Assembly: GCA_026224775.1 (NCBI GenBank)
Contig: JAMFRP010000026.1
Span: 310,001-374,000 of the forward strand
DNA: 64,000 bases
Origin: Bacteroidota bacterium
Lineage (GTDB): Bacteria; Bacteroidota; Bacteroidia; Sphingobacteriales; Sphingobacteriaceae
Direction of reading: 5' to 3'
The translations under genes were made by a program, and so were the position numbers. Numbering within the stretch: position 1 is the stretch's first letter; every line of letters starts with the position of its first letter. The notes below the pieces were generated by a model. It did not search any database, was not told where the DNA came from, and saw only the letters and a list, made by a program, of their open reading frames with translations. Shown here in pieces: positions 16,643-26,144 of the stretch.

Positions 16643-19069
16643 ATGATAAAGAATTATATAAAAACAGCTTTCCGTTCCCTTCAAAAAAATAAAGGGTTTA
16701 CAACAATTAATGTGCTTGGGCTTGCTTTAGGACTTGCAACCTGTTTGCTTATAGTTTTTTATGTGGTTGATGAATTGAGCTACGATAAATATAACGTTAA
16801 TGCCAGCCGCATTTATCGTGTAAACGAAGACCTGAAGCTGGGCGATAACAAAGTGCAATATGCGGTTTGCATGGCGCCACTAGCCCAAACTTTAAAAAAT
16901 GATTTTCCGGATGTAGAGAATGCTGTCCGGTTAAAAAAGATTGGCGACATGCATGTAACCAAAGGCACTGAAAGTATTTTAGAAGATAATGCCTTATTTG
17001 CCGACCCTTCAGTTTTTGATGTATTTACCTTACCTGCAATTTATGGTGATGAAAAAACAGCTTTAACAGAGCCGAATACCGTAGTTATCACGGAAGAAAT
17101 GGCTAAAAAGTATTTCGGCAAATTGAATGTGGTTGGCGAAAATTTAATAATAGATGGTAATTTGCAGAAGCCTATTAAGGTTACCGCGGTAATTAAAAAT
17201 ATACCAGAACAATCACATTTTCATGTGGATTTTTTGGTGTCGATGGCATCTAACCCGGAAGGTCATTCAACCGAATGGCTGCGCAGCGATTATAATACCT
17301 ATGTGTTAATGCGTAAAGGCGCAGATTACAAAAGACTGGAAGCTCAATTCCCACAGTTTTTAAGGAAATATAGTGGCGGCCAAATGCAGCAGGAGCTCAA
17401 TATGAGCTATGATACCTTTGAAAAGAATGGTAGCTACTTTAGGCTGAATATGATGCCATTAACAGATATACACCTGCACTCCAATTTAACCGGTGAACTT
17501 GGTACAAACGGAAACGTTGAGTATGTATACATTTTTTCGGCTATCGCGATATTTATATTGCTGATCGCTTGTGTAAACTTCATGAACCTATCAACCGCGC
17601 GCTCTGCTAATCGAGCACGTGAGGTAGGGGTACGCAAAGTATTAGGTTCGGCACGTAAACACCTCATGTTTCAATTTTTAGCCGAATCGACAATGGTTAC
17701 CTTCATAGCTGTAATTATTGCTTTGGTTACTGCTATGTTGGCATTGCCAGCATTCAATCACTTTGCAGGTAAAAATATCATTGTTAACAGTCACACACTT
17801 ACCTGGCTGGCACCATCGGCATTAATTGCAATTCTACTAATTGGCTTTTTAGCAGGCTTGTATCCAGCCTTCTTTTTGTCGGCATTTAATCCTATGCAAG
17901 TGTTAAAAGGTAAAATATCAGCAGGCTTTAAAGGCGGTGCTTTGCGCAGCTTTTTAGTGGTGTTGCAGTTTTCAATCTCCATTTTTCTGATCATCGGTAC
18001 CCTGGTTATATATAACCAGCTTCACTACATTCAAAACCGCGATCTGGGTTATAACCGTAACCAGGTGCTTATTATTCAACATGCCTTTGAATTAGGCGAC
18101 CATGCCAAAACATTCAAGCAAGAAATAAAACAATTGCCGGGAGTTACCAATGCTACGCTAAGTGGTTATCTGCCTGTTAAATCAACCAGGGGTACGGGTA
18201 TATTTTATAAAGAAGCCGTTGCCGATCCTAAAAAATCACTATTCCCGCAAATATGGAGTGTTGACGAAGATTATATCAGCACGCTGGCGATGAAAATAAA
18301 AGCGGGTCGTGATTTCTCCGCTCAAATGCCATCGGACTCCAACGCCATTGTGATTAATGAAACCGCGGCGAAATTCCTTGGTTTTACTGATCCGGTAAAT
18401 AAAGTTGTTTACAGATCATCCGGTGGCCCTAATCCAACTTATAAGCCCTATACCATTATTGGTATGGTTAAGGATTTTAATTTTAGTTCGCTGCGCGATA
18501 ATATTTCGCCAGTAGTGATGCAGCTTAATACCGACAATAGTAGTTTAAGCATAAAAGTAAATACCGCCAATATACCTGCGCTACTATCGCAGATAGAGAA
18601 TAGATGGAAAGATTTTACACCCGCGCATTTCCAATACAGCTTCATGGATCAGGACTTTGATGCCATGTATCGTTCGGAACAACGCATAGGGACAATATTC
18701 ATAGCATTTACCACTCTAGCTATTGTTATTGCCTGTTTAGGCCTGTTCGGCTTAGCCGCCTACGCTGCCGAGCAACGTACTAAGGAAATAGGCATACGCA
18801 AAGTATTAGGCGCAAGCATAGCAACTATTGCAGGTATGTTATCGCTCGATTTTATAAAATTAGTGTGTATTTCTATACTTATCGCCTCGCCAATTGCCTG
18901 GTATCTGATGCAAAAATGGCTACAGGATTTTGCATATAGAATAGGGATAGCATGGTGGGTGTTTGCCATAGCAGGTGTGGCCGCATTATTTATAGCTTTT
19001 ATTACAATCAGTTTTCAATCTATCAAAGCAGCAATTGCAAACCCGGTTAATAGTTTACGAAGCGAATAG
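16643..19069 (+). CDS. MacB/FtsX-type ABC transporter permease 5 of 7
   Basis: An 808-residue permease with TM1 near 20-42, two periplasmic domains and eight predicted membrane segments. Coupling motifs are RAREVGVRKVLGS and RTKEIGIRKVLGA. The periplasmic domain begins DELSYDKYNVNASRIYRV. The C-terminal stretch WLQDFAYRIGIAWWVF and ITISFQSIKAA are close to permeases 1 and 7. It ends NPVNSLRSE with a TAG stop, whereas its neighbours use TAA. The 21-base spacer to permease 6 contains GAAGGGA, one of the few Shine-Dalgarno-like runs in the array. Confidence 0.91.
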   Translation: MIKNYIKTAFRSLQKNKGFTTINVLGLALGLATCLLIVFYVVDELSYDKYNVNASRIYRVNEDLKLGDNKVQYAVCMAPLAQTLKNDFPDVENAVRLKKIGDMHVTKGTESILEDNALFADPSVFDVFTLPAIYGDEKTALTEPNTVVITEEMAKKYFGKLNVVGENLIIDGNLQKPIKVTAVIKNIPEQSHFHVDFLVSMASNPEGHSTEWLRSDYNTYVLMRKGADYKRLEAQFPQFLRKYSGGQMQQELNMSYDTFEKNGSYFRLNMMPLTDIHLHSNLTGELGTNGNVEYVYIFSAIAIFILLIACVNFMNLSTARSANRAREVGVRKVLGSARKHLMFQFLAESTMVTFIAVIIALVTAMLALPAFNHFAGKNIIVNSHTLTWLAPSALIAILLIGFLAGLYPAFFLSAFNPMQVLKGKISAGFKGGALRSFLVVLQFSISIFLIIGTLVIYNQLHYIQNRDLGYNRNQVLIIQHAFELGDHAKTFKQEIKQLPGVTNATLSGYLPVKSTRGTGIFYKEAVADPKKSLFPQIWSVDEDYISTLAMKIKAGRDFSAQMPSDSNAIVINETAAKFLGFTDPVNKVVYRSSGGPNPTYKPYTIIGMVKDFNFSSLRDNISPVVMQLNTDNSSLSIKVNTANIPALLSQIENRWKDFTPAHFQYSFMDQDFDAMYRSEQRIGTIFIAFTTLAIVIACLGLFGLAAYAAEQRTKEIGIRKVLGASIATIAGMLSLDFIKLVCISILIASPIAWYLMQKWLQDFAYRIGIAWWVFAIAGVAALFIAFITISFQSIKAAIANPVNSLRSE

Positions 19070-19090
19070 TTTATAGAAGGGAATTATATC

Positions 19091-21490
19091 ATGATAAAAA
19101 ACTATCTGAAAATAGCCTGGCGTAATCTTGTGAAAAACAAGGCTCATACCTTTATCAACGTTGTTGGCTTATCGTTAGGCATGGCGGTTGTTATGCTGAT
19201 CTCGTTATGGATATATGATGAGGAGCTATCATACGATAAATACTTTCATAACTATGAGCGTATTGTGCAGGTAATGCAGCATCAAACAATCAATCACAAT
19301 ACAATAACACAAGTGGATATTCCAATTCCATTAGGTGCTAAACTTCGTCAGGATTATAGTCAAAATTTTAAATACCTGGTTTTATCAACCTATACTGATC
19401 AACATGTTATCTCTCACGGCGATAAGAAACTGAATCAGTTAGGTAACTTTATGCAAGCCCAGGCCCCGGATTTACTAACCTTAAAAATGATAAAGGGTAG
19501 TCGTTCCGGATTAACCGACCCCTCATCCATTATGCTTTCGGCATCATTGGCAAAAGCGATTTTTGGTAATGCTGATCCCATGAATCAGCTAATGAAAATA
19601 GACAATACGTTGAATGTTAAAGTTACAGGTGTATATGAGGATATGCCGCAAAATACCTCATTTAGTGATATGGCATATATAGCGCCGTGGGATTTGTTTA
19701 TGAGCAGCGACCCTTATCTGAAAAGGGCAGCCACGAGATGGGGCAATAACAGTTGGCAATTATTTGCGCAATTAAATCCCGGCTTTGATGTAAACAAAGT
19801 ATCTGCTGATATAAAATATATTAAACAAAGAGCCCTCCTGGCGCAAGGAGATAAGGTGGGTAATGAATTTAAGCCAGTTATTTTTCTAAATCCAATGAGT
19901 AAATGGCATTTATATTCCGCATACAGCAATGGTGTAAATGTTGGCGGTAAGATAGAATTTGTTTGGATGTTCGGCATTATTGGTTTGTTTGTGCTGATAC
20001 TAGCCTGTATTAACTTTATGAACCTAAGCACCGCAAGATCAGAGAAGAGGGCTAAAGAAGTAGGTGTCAGGAAAACATTGGGCTCAGACCGTAAACAATT
20101 GATTGGCCAGTTTTATACTGAATCATTACTGATGTCGAGCCTTGCGTTTGTTATTTCATTAATGCTTGTACAGCTTGCATTACCCTGGTTTAATCAGGTA
20201 GCAGAAAAACAACTTGTTATTTTGTGGAGTACCCCTGTGTTTTGGATAATAGCTATAGTTTTTAGTTTGCTAACAGGTATAATGGCAGGTAGTTATCCCG
20301 CATTATACCTTTCCTCATTTAAACCGGTAAAAGTATTAAAGGGTGCTTTTAACGCCGGCCCTTATGCAACTTTACCACGTAAAGTGCTGGTGGTACTTCA
20401 GTTTACGGTTTCTATTACCTTAATTATCGGTACTGTTATCATTTTTCGGCAAGTAGAATTTACCAAGAACAGACCTGTTGGTTATGGCAGAGAGGGACTA
20501 ATTCAAGCCCAACTAAGAACAGAGGTTATTCATAAACACTTTGATGCAATAAAATATGATCTGCTAAAGTCAGGTGCGATAACAAATATTGCTGAGTCAA
20601 ACAGCCCGCTAACGGGTGTATGGCAACGCGAAAGTGGCTTATCATGGCGCAATAAACCACCCGGATTGCAGGATGATTTTGGGATAATACCCGTTAGCTT
20701 TGATTTTGGCAAAACAGTAAACTGGAAAATAATTGATGGTCGTGATTTCTCAAAAGAATTTCTAACAGATTCATCGGGGATAATCTTAAATGAATCCGCG
20801 GCAAGGTTTATGAATTTTACTCATCCTGTTGGGGAAACGGTAAAAAAGGATGGAAGAGATTATAAAATTATAGGTGTAGTTAAGGATCTGGTAATGAGTT
20901 CACCTTATGAGCGGGTTACACCCACTATATTTTTTATTATTGACTATCCCGGCAATATAGTATCAATCAGGATTAACCCTAATATGAGTACTCATGACGC
21001 TATAGCCAAAATAAACGCAATTTTTCAACAATATGACCCTGATAGTCCATTTGATTACAAATTCACTGATAGCGAATACGCCCAAAAATTTGATGATGAT
21101 GAGCGTACAGGAAAATTGGCTGGTTTCTTTACAGTATTAGCCATCTTTATTAGCTGTTTGGGCTTGTTTGGCATGGCTTCGTTTATGGCAGAGCAGCGTA
21201 CCAAAGAAATCGGCATACGAAAGGTGTTAGGTGCGTCGGTATTTAGTTTATGGCAATTAATGTCCAAGGAATTTATTGTATTGGTAAGCATCTCTATACT
21301 AATTGCAATCCCAACAGCCTATTACTTTATGCACGGCTGGATAAGGCATTATTATTATCGCGCTACATTATCGTGGTGGATATTTGCCATAACTGCAATT
21401 GGTGGTTTATTAATTACCCTTATTACAGTAAGCTATCAAGGCATAAAATCAGCATTAACCAATCCTGTAAAAAGTTTACGGAGCGAATAA
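19091..21490 (+). CDS. MacB/FtsX-type ABC transporter permease 6 of 7
   Basis: A 799-residue permease. TM1 has a distinct sequence (GLSLGMAVVMLISLWIYDEE) and the periplasmic domain opens with ELSYDKYFHNYERIVQV, lacking the usual IYR. Coupling motifs are RAKEVGVRKTLGS and RTKEIGIRKVLGA. MNLSTARSEKRAKEVG and LSWWIF tie it to permease 4. The C-terminal segment (GWIRHYYYRATLSWWIF) is the most basic and aromatic in the set. It ends NPVKSLRSE. It starts 21 bases after the permease 5 stop, preceded by a purine-rich GAAGGGA, so it may be translated more strongly than the others. Confidence 0.91.
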   Translation: MIKNYLKIAWRNLVKNKAHTFINVVGLSLGMAVVMLISLWIYDEELSYDKYFHNYERIVQVMQHQTINHNTITQVDIPIPLGAKLRQDYSQNFKYLVLSTYTDQHVISHGDKKLNQLGNFMQAQAPDLLTLKMIKGSRSGLTDPSSIMLSASLAKAIFGNADPMNQLMKIDNTLNVKVTGVYEDMPQNTSFSDMAYIAPWDLFMSSDPYLKRAATRWGNNSWQLFAQLNPGFDVNKVSADIKYIKQRALLAQGDKVGNEFKPVIFLNPMSKWHLYSAYSNGVNVGGKIEFVWMFGIIGLFVLILACINFMNLSTARSEKRAKEVGVRKTLGSDRKQLIGQFYTESLLMSSLAFVISLMLVQLALPWFNQVAEKQLVILWSTPVFWIIAIVFSLLTGIMAGSYPALYLSSFKPVKVLKGAFNAGPYATLPRKVLVVLQFTVSITLIIGTVIIFRQVEFTKNRPVGYGREGLIQAQLRTEVIHKHFDAIKYDLLKSGAITNIAESNSPLTGVWQRESGLSWRNKPPGLQDDFGIIPVSFDFGKTVNWKIIDGRDFSKEFLTDSSGIILNESAARFMNFTHPVGETVKKDGRDYKIIGVVKDLVMSSPYERVTPTIFFIIDYPGNIVSIRINPNMSTHDAIAKINAIFQQYDPDSPFDYKFTDSEYAQKFDDDERTGKLAGFFTVLAIFISCLGLFGMASFMAEQRTKEIGIRKVLGASVFSLWQLMSKEFIVLVSISILIAIPTAYYFMHGWIRHYYYRATLSWWIFAITAIGGLLITLITVSYQGIKSALTNPVKSLRSE

Positions 21491-21515
21491 TTAGCAATTA
21501 TTAAATTCACCAGCC

Positions 21516-23873
21516 ATGATCAGAAACTACATTAAAACAGCCTGGAGGAACTTGATAAAGAACAAGTTTTATTCCATTATAAATATTGTTGGGTTAACCG
21601 CGGGTTTGGCCATCGGCATATTGATATTGTTTTGGGTGCAGGATGAATTTAGCTTTGATGGTTTCCATAAAGATGCCAAAAATATTTATCGCCTTGAGCT
21701 TTGGGGAGGAACGGGAGCGAGCAGGCAAATATGGCAAGCCACTGTTTACCCAATAGGTGTTTTAGCTAAGCAGCAACTGCCCGAAGTTGAGGATGTGGTA
21801 CGCATTGGTTATAATGGTGATTTTGCATCCTATAGATATCATGACAAGATTTTTGCAAATGATCGCGTAGCATATGCCGATCCGTCATTTTTTTCTGTTT
21901 TTAGTTTCCCGATTATATCAGGTAATGCTAACAAGCCATTTAATGATGATAATTCGGTAGTGATAACAAAAAGTACAGCGCAAAAGTATTTTGGTAATGA
22001 TAACCCGATTGGGAAAGTAATTATTGCAGATAATAAGCAAAATTTTACCGTAAGCGGCGTTGTTGCTGATTTTCCGGAGAATTCCAGCATGCAATATGAT
22101 ATGATCATGCCGATGAGTTTTAATATTAAACACATGCTTGCGCAAAAAATAGATCTGAGCGATAATTTTGATGAGTATGATTGCTTTACTTATTTAAAAC
22201 TTAAACCAGGCACATCGTTAAAAGCACTATCGGCAAAATTGTTTAATATTCATATAAAGCATCACTCTGCCGATACTGATGTAGCTTATTTGCTGTTGCC
22301 CCTAACAAAAATGCATTTATACAATGCTGATCTCACTGATAGGGGCATTACAACAGTAAGAGTTTTCCTGATTGTGGCTATACTGATATTGATTATAGCT
22401 TGTATCAACTATGTAAACCTATCTACAGCGCGTTCCATGCTTCGCTCTAAAGAGATAAGTATGCGTAAGATTATCGGCGCAGCAAAAAGCCAGCTGTTTA
22501 TGCAGTTTATAGTTGAAACGGCATTATTGTTTTTGCTATCGGCGGTTTTTGCTTTAGTGCTGATACATTTTTTAATGCCGGTATTTAATCAACTATCAGG
22601 CAAGCAATTAATTTTTGATATAACGGATTATCATGTGTGGATGGTTATTGTTTTAACCATATCGGGCACGTTACTTGCATCCAGTATCTATCCCGCGATA
22701 CTATTATCATCATTTGAACCCTTAAAAGCCCTTAAAGGCAAAATATCATCCAATATTGGCGACGTGATGTTTAGGAAGATACTGGTGGTTACGCAATTTG
22801 TATTCTCTATAATGCTTATTGTTGGTACCATAGTTATTACAAGCCAGCTAAGTTATATCCGTTCAAGACAACTGGGATACGACAAAAGTCATACCTTCTC
22901 TTTTCCGATGCGAGATATGGGAAATCATTATGACGCGGTACGGGCAGAATTGTTAAAACAGCCCGGAGTACTTGATGTAACGCGCTCAAATCAGAACATC
23001 ATCCAGATGAACGGGATATCCGGTGAAACCGATTGGGATGGTAAAGCACCCGGTCAAACTTTCATTGTGCATTTAATGACTATTGATAAGGATTTCTTAT
23101 CATTTTTTAAGATGAAAATGGCCGCCGGAAAAGGCTTTACCGGAGCAGTTAACGATACTAGTCACTTAATATTAAACGAAGCGGCTGTTAACCAGATAGG
23201 CTTAAAAGATCCGATAGGTAAGCGTTTTCAAGCGTGGCACATAAAGGGAACCATTATTGGCGTGATGAAAGATTTTCATTTTGCATCAATGAGGGAGAAA
23301 ATAAGTCCAGCAGTATTTTATTATTACCCGTCGTATCTGGGCAATATGTATATCCGCACTACTGGTCGTGATGCGCCAAAAGCAATCCAGGCAGCACAAA
23401 CATTATTTAAGCAATATAACGGTGAGTTCCCTTTTAGTTACACTTTTTTAGATGAGAAATTTAATGATCTGTATAAAGGAGAACAACAGGAAGGAACCCT
23501 ATTTAATTATTTTGCTACAATAGCTATAGGTATCTCTTGCCTTGGTTTATTAGGATTAGCTGCCTACACAGCCCAGGTGCGTACCCGCGAAATTGGTATA
23601 CGCAAGGTATTAGGAGCCGGTGTTAGCAATGTAACCATCATGTTATCATACGATTTTGTTAAACTGGTGCTGATTGCCATTATAATAGCTACGCCGATAG
23701 CATGGTATGCCATGAGCAAATGGCTACAGGATTTTGCGTATAGAATAAATATTGAATGGTGGATGTTTTTAGTTGCCGGGTTACTGGCAATTGTAATCGC
23801 GTTTATTACAATCAGTTTTCAGGCTATTAAGGCAGCGATTGCAAATCCAATAAAAAGTTTACGCTCGGAATAA
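21516..23873 (+). CDS. MacB/FtsX-type ABC transporter permease 7 of 7
   Basis: A 785-residue permease, the shortest of the array. The N terminus is MIRNYIKTAWRNLIKNKFYS. The first coupling motif is altered to RSKEISMRKIIGA (the conserved Gly is Ser and the following residue Met), while the second, RTREIGIRKVLGA, is standard. C-terminal WLQDFAYRINIEWWMF groups it with permeases 1, 2 and 5. It is the last gene of the unit: only 13 bases after its stop the second tandem-repeat element begins, so the next ATPase has its own control region. No terminator hairpin is obvious, so read-through is possible. Confidence 0.91.
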   Translation: MIRNYIKTAWRNLIKNKFYSIINIVGLTAGLAIGILILFWVQDEFSFDGFHKDAKNIYRLELWGGTGASRQIWQATVYPIGVLAKQQLPEVEDVVRIGYNGDFASYRYHDKIFANDRVAYADPSFFSVFSFPIISGNANKPFNDDNSVVITKSTAQKYFGNDNPIGKVIIADNKQNFTVSGVVADFPENSSMQYDMIMPMSFNIKHMLAQKIDLSDNFDEYDCFTYLKLKPGTSLKALSAKLFNIHIKHHSADTDVAYLLLPLTKMHLYNADLTDRGITTVRVFLIVAILILIIACINYVNLSTARSMLRSKEISMRKIIGAAKSQLFMQFIVETALLFLLSAVFALVLIHFLMPVFNQLSGKQLIFDITDYHVWMVIVLTISGTLLASSIYPAILLSSFEPLKALKGKISSNIGDVMFRKILVVTQFVFSIMLIVGTIVITSQLSYIRSRQLGYDKSHTFSFPMRDMGNHYDAVRAELLKQPGVLDVTRSNQNIIQMNGISGETDWDGKAPGQTFIVHLMTIDKDFLSFFKMKMAAGKGFTGAVNDTSHLILNEAAVNQIGLKDPIGKRFQAWHIKGTIIGVMKDFHFASMREKISPAVFYYYPSYLGNMYIRTTGRDAPKAIQAAQTLFKQYNGEFPFSYTFLDEKFNDLYKGEQQEGTLFNYFATIAIGISCLGLLGLAAYTAQVRTREIGIRKVLGAGVSNVTIMLSYDFVKLVLIAIIIATPIAWYAMSKWLQDFAYRINIEWWMFLVAGLLAIVIAFITISFQAIKAAIANPIKSLRSE

Positions 23874-23886
23874 TTAGTAAAATAAC

Positions 23887-23926
23887 TGTATCATAACCGA
23901 ACGCATCCTGTTACATTAGCGAACAG
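23887..23926 (+). promoter_or_regulatory. Tandem direct-repeat element B upstream of the second ATPase/TolC unit
   Basis: Half sites TGTATCATAACCGAACGC (23887) and TGTTACATTAGCGAACAG (23909) start 22 bases apart, exactly as in element A at 4702. The first 17 bases, starting one base earlier (CTGTATCATAACCGAAC), are identical in both elements. The distance from element start to start codon is also kept: 137 bases here and 133 at A. A TGGTATG occurs at 23980, matching TGGCATG at 4793 in relative position. This strongly suggests one activator for both units, probably the NtrC-type regulator at 3129; that assignment is inference. Confidence 0.65.
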
Positions 23927-24023
23927 TTTTGTATTTGTAATTTAGGTTTATTGTATTGATTTTCAGTGTGTTAAATTCTTGGTATGTTATTCATACTTGT
24001 ATCATCAAATTAATAATTATAAA

Positions 24024-24701
24024 ATGTTATCACTTCAACATATTTCAAAGTTTTACCAGGTGGGGGGCACCCGCAATTTTGTGATCAATGACATTAGCCT
24101 TGAGGTTGAGGCCGGTGAGTTTATCTCTATAATGGGGCCGTCGGGCTCGGGTAAATCAACCTTGTTAAACATTATAGGTATGCTTGATGAGCCATCAAGT
24201 GGTTATCATTATTTCGCGGGCGAAACCGTTCATCAGCTTAAAGATAAACAACGATCGGCGCTTTATAAAAAATATATCGGTTTCGTTTTCCAGGCTTATC
24301 ACCTGATTGATGAACTTACTGTTTATGAAAACATCGAGACCCCGCTAATTTACCAGGATTTTAAAAGCACCGAACGCAAAGCCATGGTTGCCGATATGCT
24401 GGATCGTTTTCAGATCGTTGGGAAGAAGGATTTGTTCCCGGCGCAGTTATCAGGCGGGCAGCAGCAATTGGTTGGCATTGCGCGTGCATTAATTGCAGGG
24501 CCTAAATTATTATTGGCTGATGAGCCTACAGGTAACCTCAACTCTAAACAGGGCGAGGAAATAATGCAGTTATTTAAAAAGCTAAATAAAGAGGACGGCG
24601 TTACCATTATACAGGTAACTCACTCCGAAAAAAATGCTGAATACGGCAGCCGTATCATTAATCTGTTAGACGGCCGCATCGAATCATCAAAACAACTTTG
24701 A
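24024..24701 (+). CDS. ABC transporter ATP-binding protein (LolD/MacB type), second copy
   Basis: A 225-residue ATPase related to the one at 6147. Walker A GPSGSGKS, Q-loop FVFQAYHLIDELTVYENI, Walker B LLLADEP and the switch His in VTHSEKN are intact. Two positions depart from consensus: the signature reads LSGGQQQLVGIARA (Arg to Leu), and the D-loop reads GNLNS (Asp to Asn). Such changes could slow hydrolysis or favour a heterodimer with the consensus ATPase. Start is the ATG at 24024, giving the normal N terminus MLSLQHISKFY; longer in-frame starts run into the promoter. It is co-directional with the TolC gene 21 bases downstream, under element B. Confidence 0.93.
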   Translation: MLSLQHISKFYQVGGTRNFVINDISLEVEAGEFISIMGPSGSGKSTLLNIIGMLDEPSSGYHYFAGETVHQLKDKQRSALYKKYIGFVFQAYHLIDELTVYENIETPLIYQDFKSTERKAMVADMLDRFQIVGKKDLFPAQLSGGQQQLVGIARALIAGPKLLLADEPTGNLNSKQGEEIMQLFKKLNKEDGVTIIQVTHSEKNAEYGSRIINLLDGRIESSKQL

Positions 24702-24722
24702 TTGTTATAATATATCTCAAAA

Positions 24723-26048
24723 ATGTCTTTTCGTAAATATACCCTTATTGGTTTTTTATTTGTTGCAGCTTTTAACGCAAATGCTCAGCAAGCAGGTAAT
24801 GTGTTTACATTACAACAGTGCCTTGATACTGCTATTAAGCATAACTTACAGGTTAAACAAAGCTATATAACAGCCGAAACAAACCGGATTTCTTATGTTC
24901 AGGCAAAAGATAACTTGTTCCCAACAGTTTCGGGTAATGTTAGTCGCGAGCTTACTACAGGGCGTACCATTAACCCGGTTACCAATACTTATATTAACCA
25001 ATCTGTAACTTCTGATAACTATAATTTGCAGAGTAGCGTAGTATTATTTAATGGGTTGGCTTATCAAAATGCTGTTAAACAGGCCTCGTTAGCTTACCAA
25101 TCGGGCCAAATGAATTACCAGGCAGCAAAGGATCTGGTTACCGTAAATGTAATAACCAATTACTTGCAGGTACTTGATCAGGAAGAGATACTGGAGCAAA
25201 GCAAAAGTCAACTGGCGGTAGCGAAAGAAGGTTCAGACCGATCGGAAATATTGGAGAAGGAAGGAGCAAACAAGGCTGAATCTGATGTTTATGATCTTCG
25301 TGGATCATTACAGGCAAGTAAAGTTAATTTGGTGATTGCACAAAATTCATTGAATTCGGCAATGTTGAGCTTGTTTCAACTGATGAATATTCCTTATAAT
25401 AAGGATGTGCAATTACAACACTTAAATGCTGAAGAATTACAGGGCACAAAGGATATTACCCCCGACGAGGTTTACGAAACAGCGTTACAGCAATTGGCGG
25501 TTGTAAAAGCAGCCACCTTGATGCGTCAAAGCGCCGAAAAGGCCGTTAAATATTATAAAGGCCTTTTGTATCCTCAGTTATCTTTGGGCGGGGGAATAGG
25601 TACTAATTACAGTAACTCAAACTCGACTAGCTATTCAGATCAGTTTCAAAATAATTATGGTACTTATATTCAACTGGGGCTTAATATTCCAATTTTCACT
25701 AATCATATAAAAAAGAATAACATCGCGTTAGCAAAAATTAATTTGCTGAACTATGAGTATGTTGAAGAAAATACCAAAATAACCCTTAGGCAAAATGTGG
25801 AGCAAGCCTATTACAATATGACCGCCGCCTACAATAGATACCAGGCCCTGGAAGACGAATCAAAAGCCTATTCAGAAAGTTTCCGTATATCTAAGATTAG
25901 ATTTGAAAACGGTGTATTAACATCGGTAGATTATATTACATCTAAAAACAACATGGATGCTGCCAACCTGAATTTAATCAGCGCGAGGTACGATTATTTT
26001 ATTTATAGCAAAATATTGGATTATTACCAGGGCAAATTATCCTTTTAA
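24723..26048 (+). CDS. TolC-family outer membrane efflux protein
   Basis: A 441-residue outer-membrane channel subunit. A signal peptide (MSFRKYTLIGFLFVAAFNANA, cut before QQ) is followed by two repeats of the OEP fold. The first begins with FTLQQCLDTAIKHNLQVKQS, the typical TolC entry, and the second lies about residues 240-440. The helices are long, Gln/Asn/Ala rich and form the periplasmic tunnel. The strand segments contain many Tyr/Ser/Asn residues (GTNYSNSNSTSYSDQF), as in barrel loops. It is the only outer-membrane channel in the cluster and would complete the tripartite pump with the adaptor at 4835. It follows the second ATPase by 21 bases. Confidence 0.93.
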   Translation: MSFRKYTLIGFLFVAAFNANAQQAGNVFTLQQCLDTAIKHNLQVKQSYITAETNRISYVQAKDNLFPTVSGNVSRELTTGRTINPVTNTYINQSVTSDNYNLQSSVVLFNGLAYQNAVKQASLAYQSGQMNYQAAKDLVTVNVITNYLQVLDQEEILEQSKSQLAVAKEGSDRSEILEKEGANKAESDVYDLRGSLQASKVNLVIAQNSLNSAMLSLFQLMNIPYNKDVQLQHLNAEELQGTKDITPDEVYETALQQLAVVKAATLMRQSAEKAVKYYKGLLYPQLSLGGGIGTNYSNSNSTSYSDQFQNNYGTYIQLGLNIPIFTNHIKKNNIALAKINLLNYEYVEENTKITLRQNVEQAYYNMTAAYNRYQALEDESKAYSESFRISKIRFENGVLTSVDYITSKNNMDAANLNLISARYDYFIYSKILDYYQGKLSF

Positions 26049-26144
26049 TATTGATTAATTTTTATACTTTTAGTCACCATTCTATATGTGGTATTTGGGA
26101 TCGGTTTTGTAAAACAACCAAACCTGCACATTTTTATGCTTGAT

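Noticed and set aside
6931..23873. Assembly duplication artefact as an explanation of the seven permease genes
   Set aside because: The seven proteins differ clearly along their full length, especially in the periplasmic domains, and each has a full-length open frame. Only short ends and some spacers are alike.
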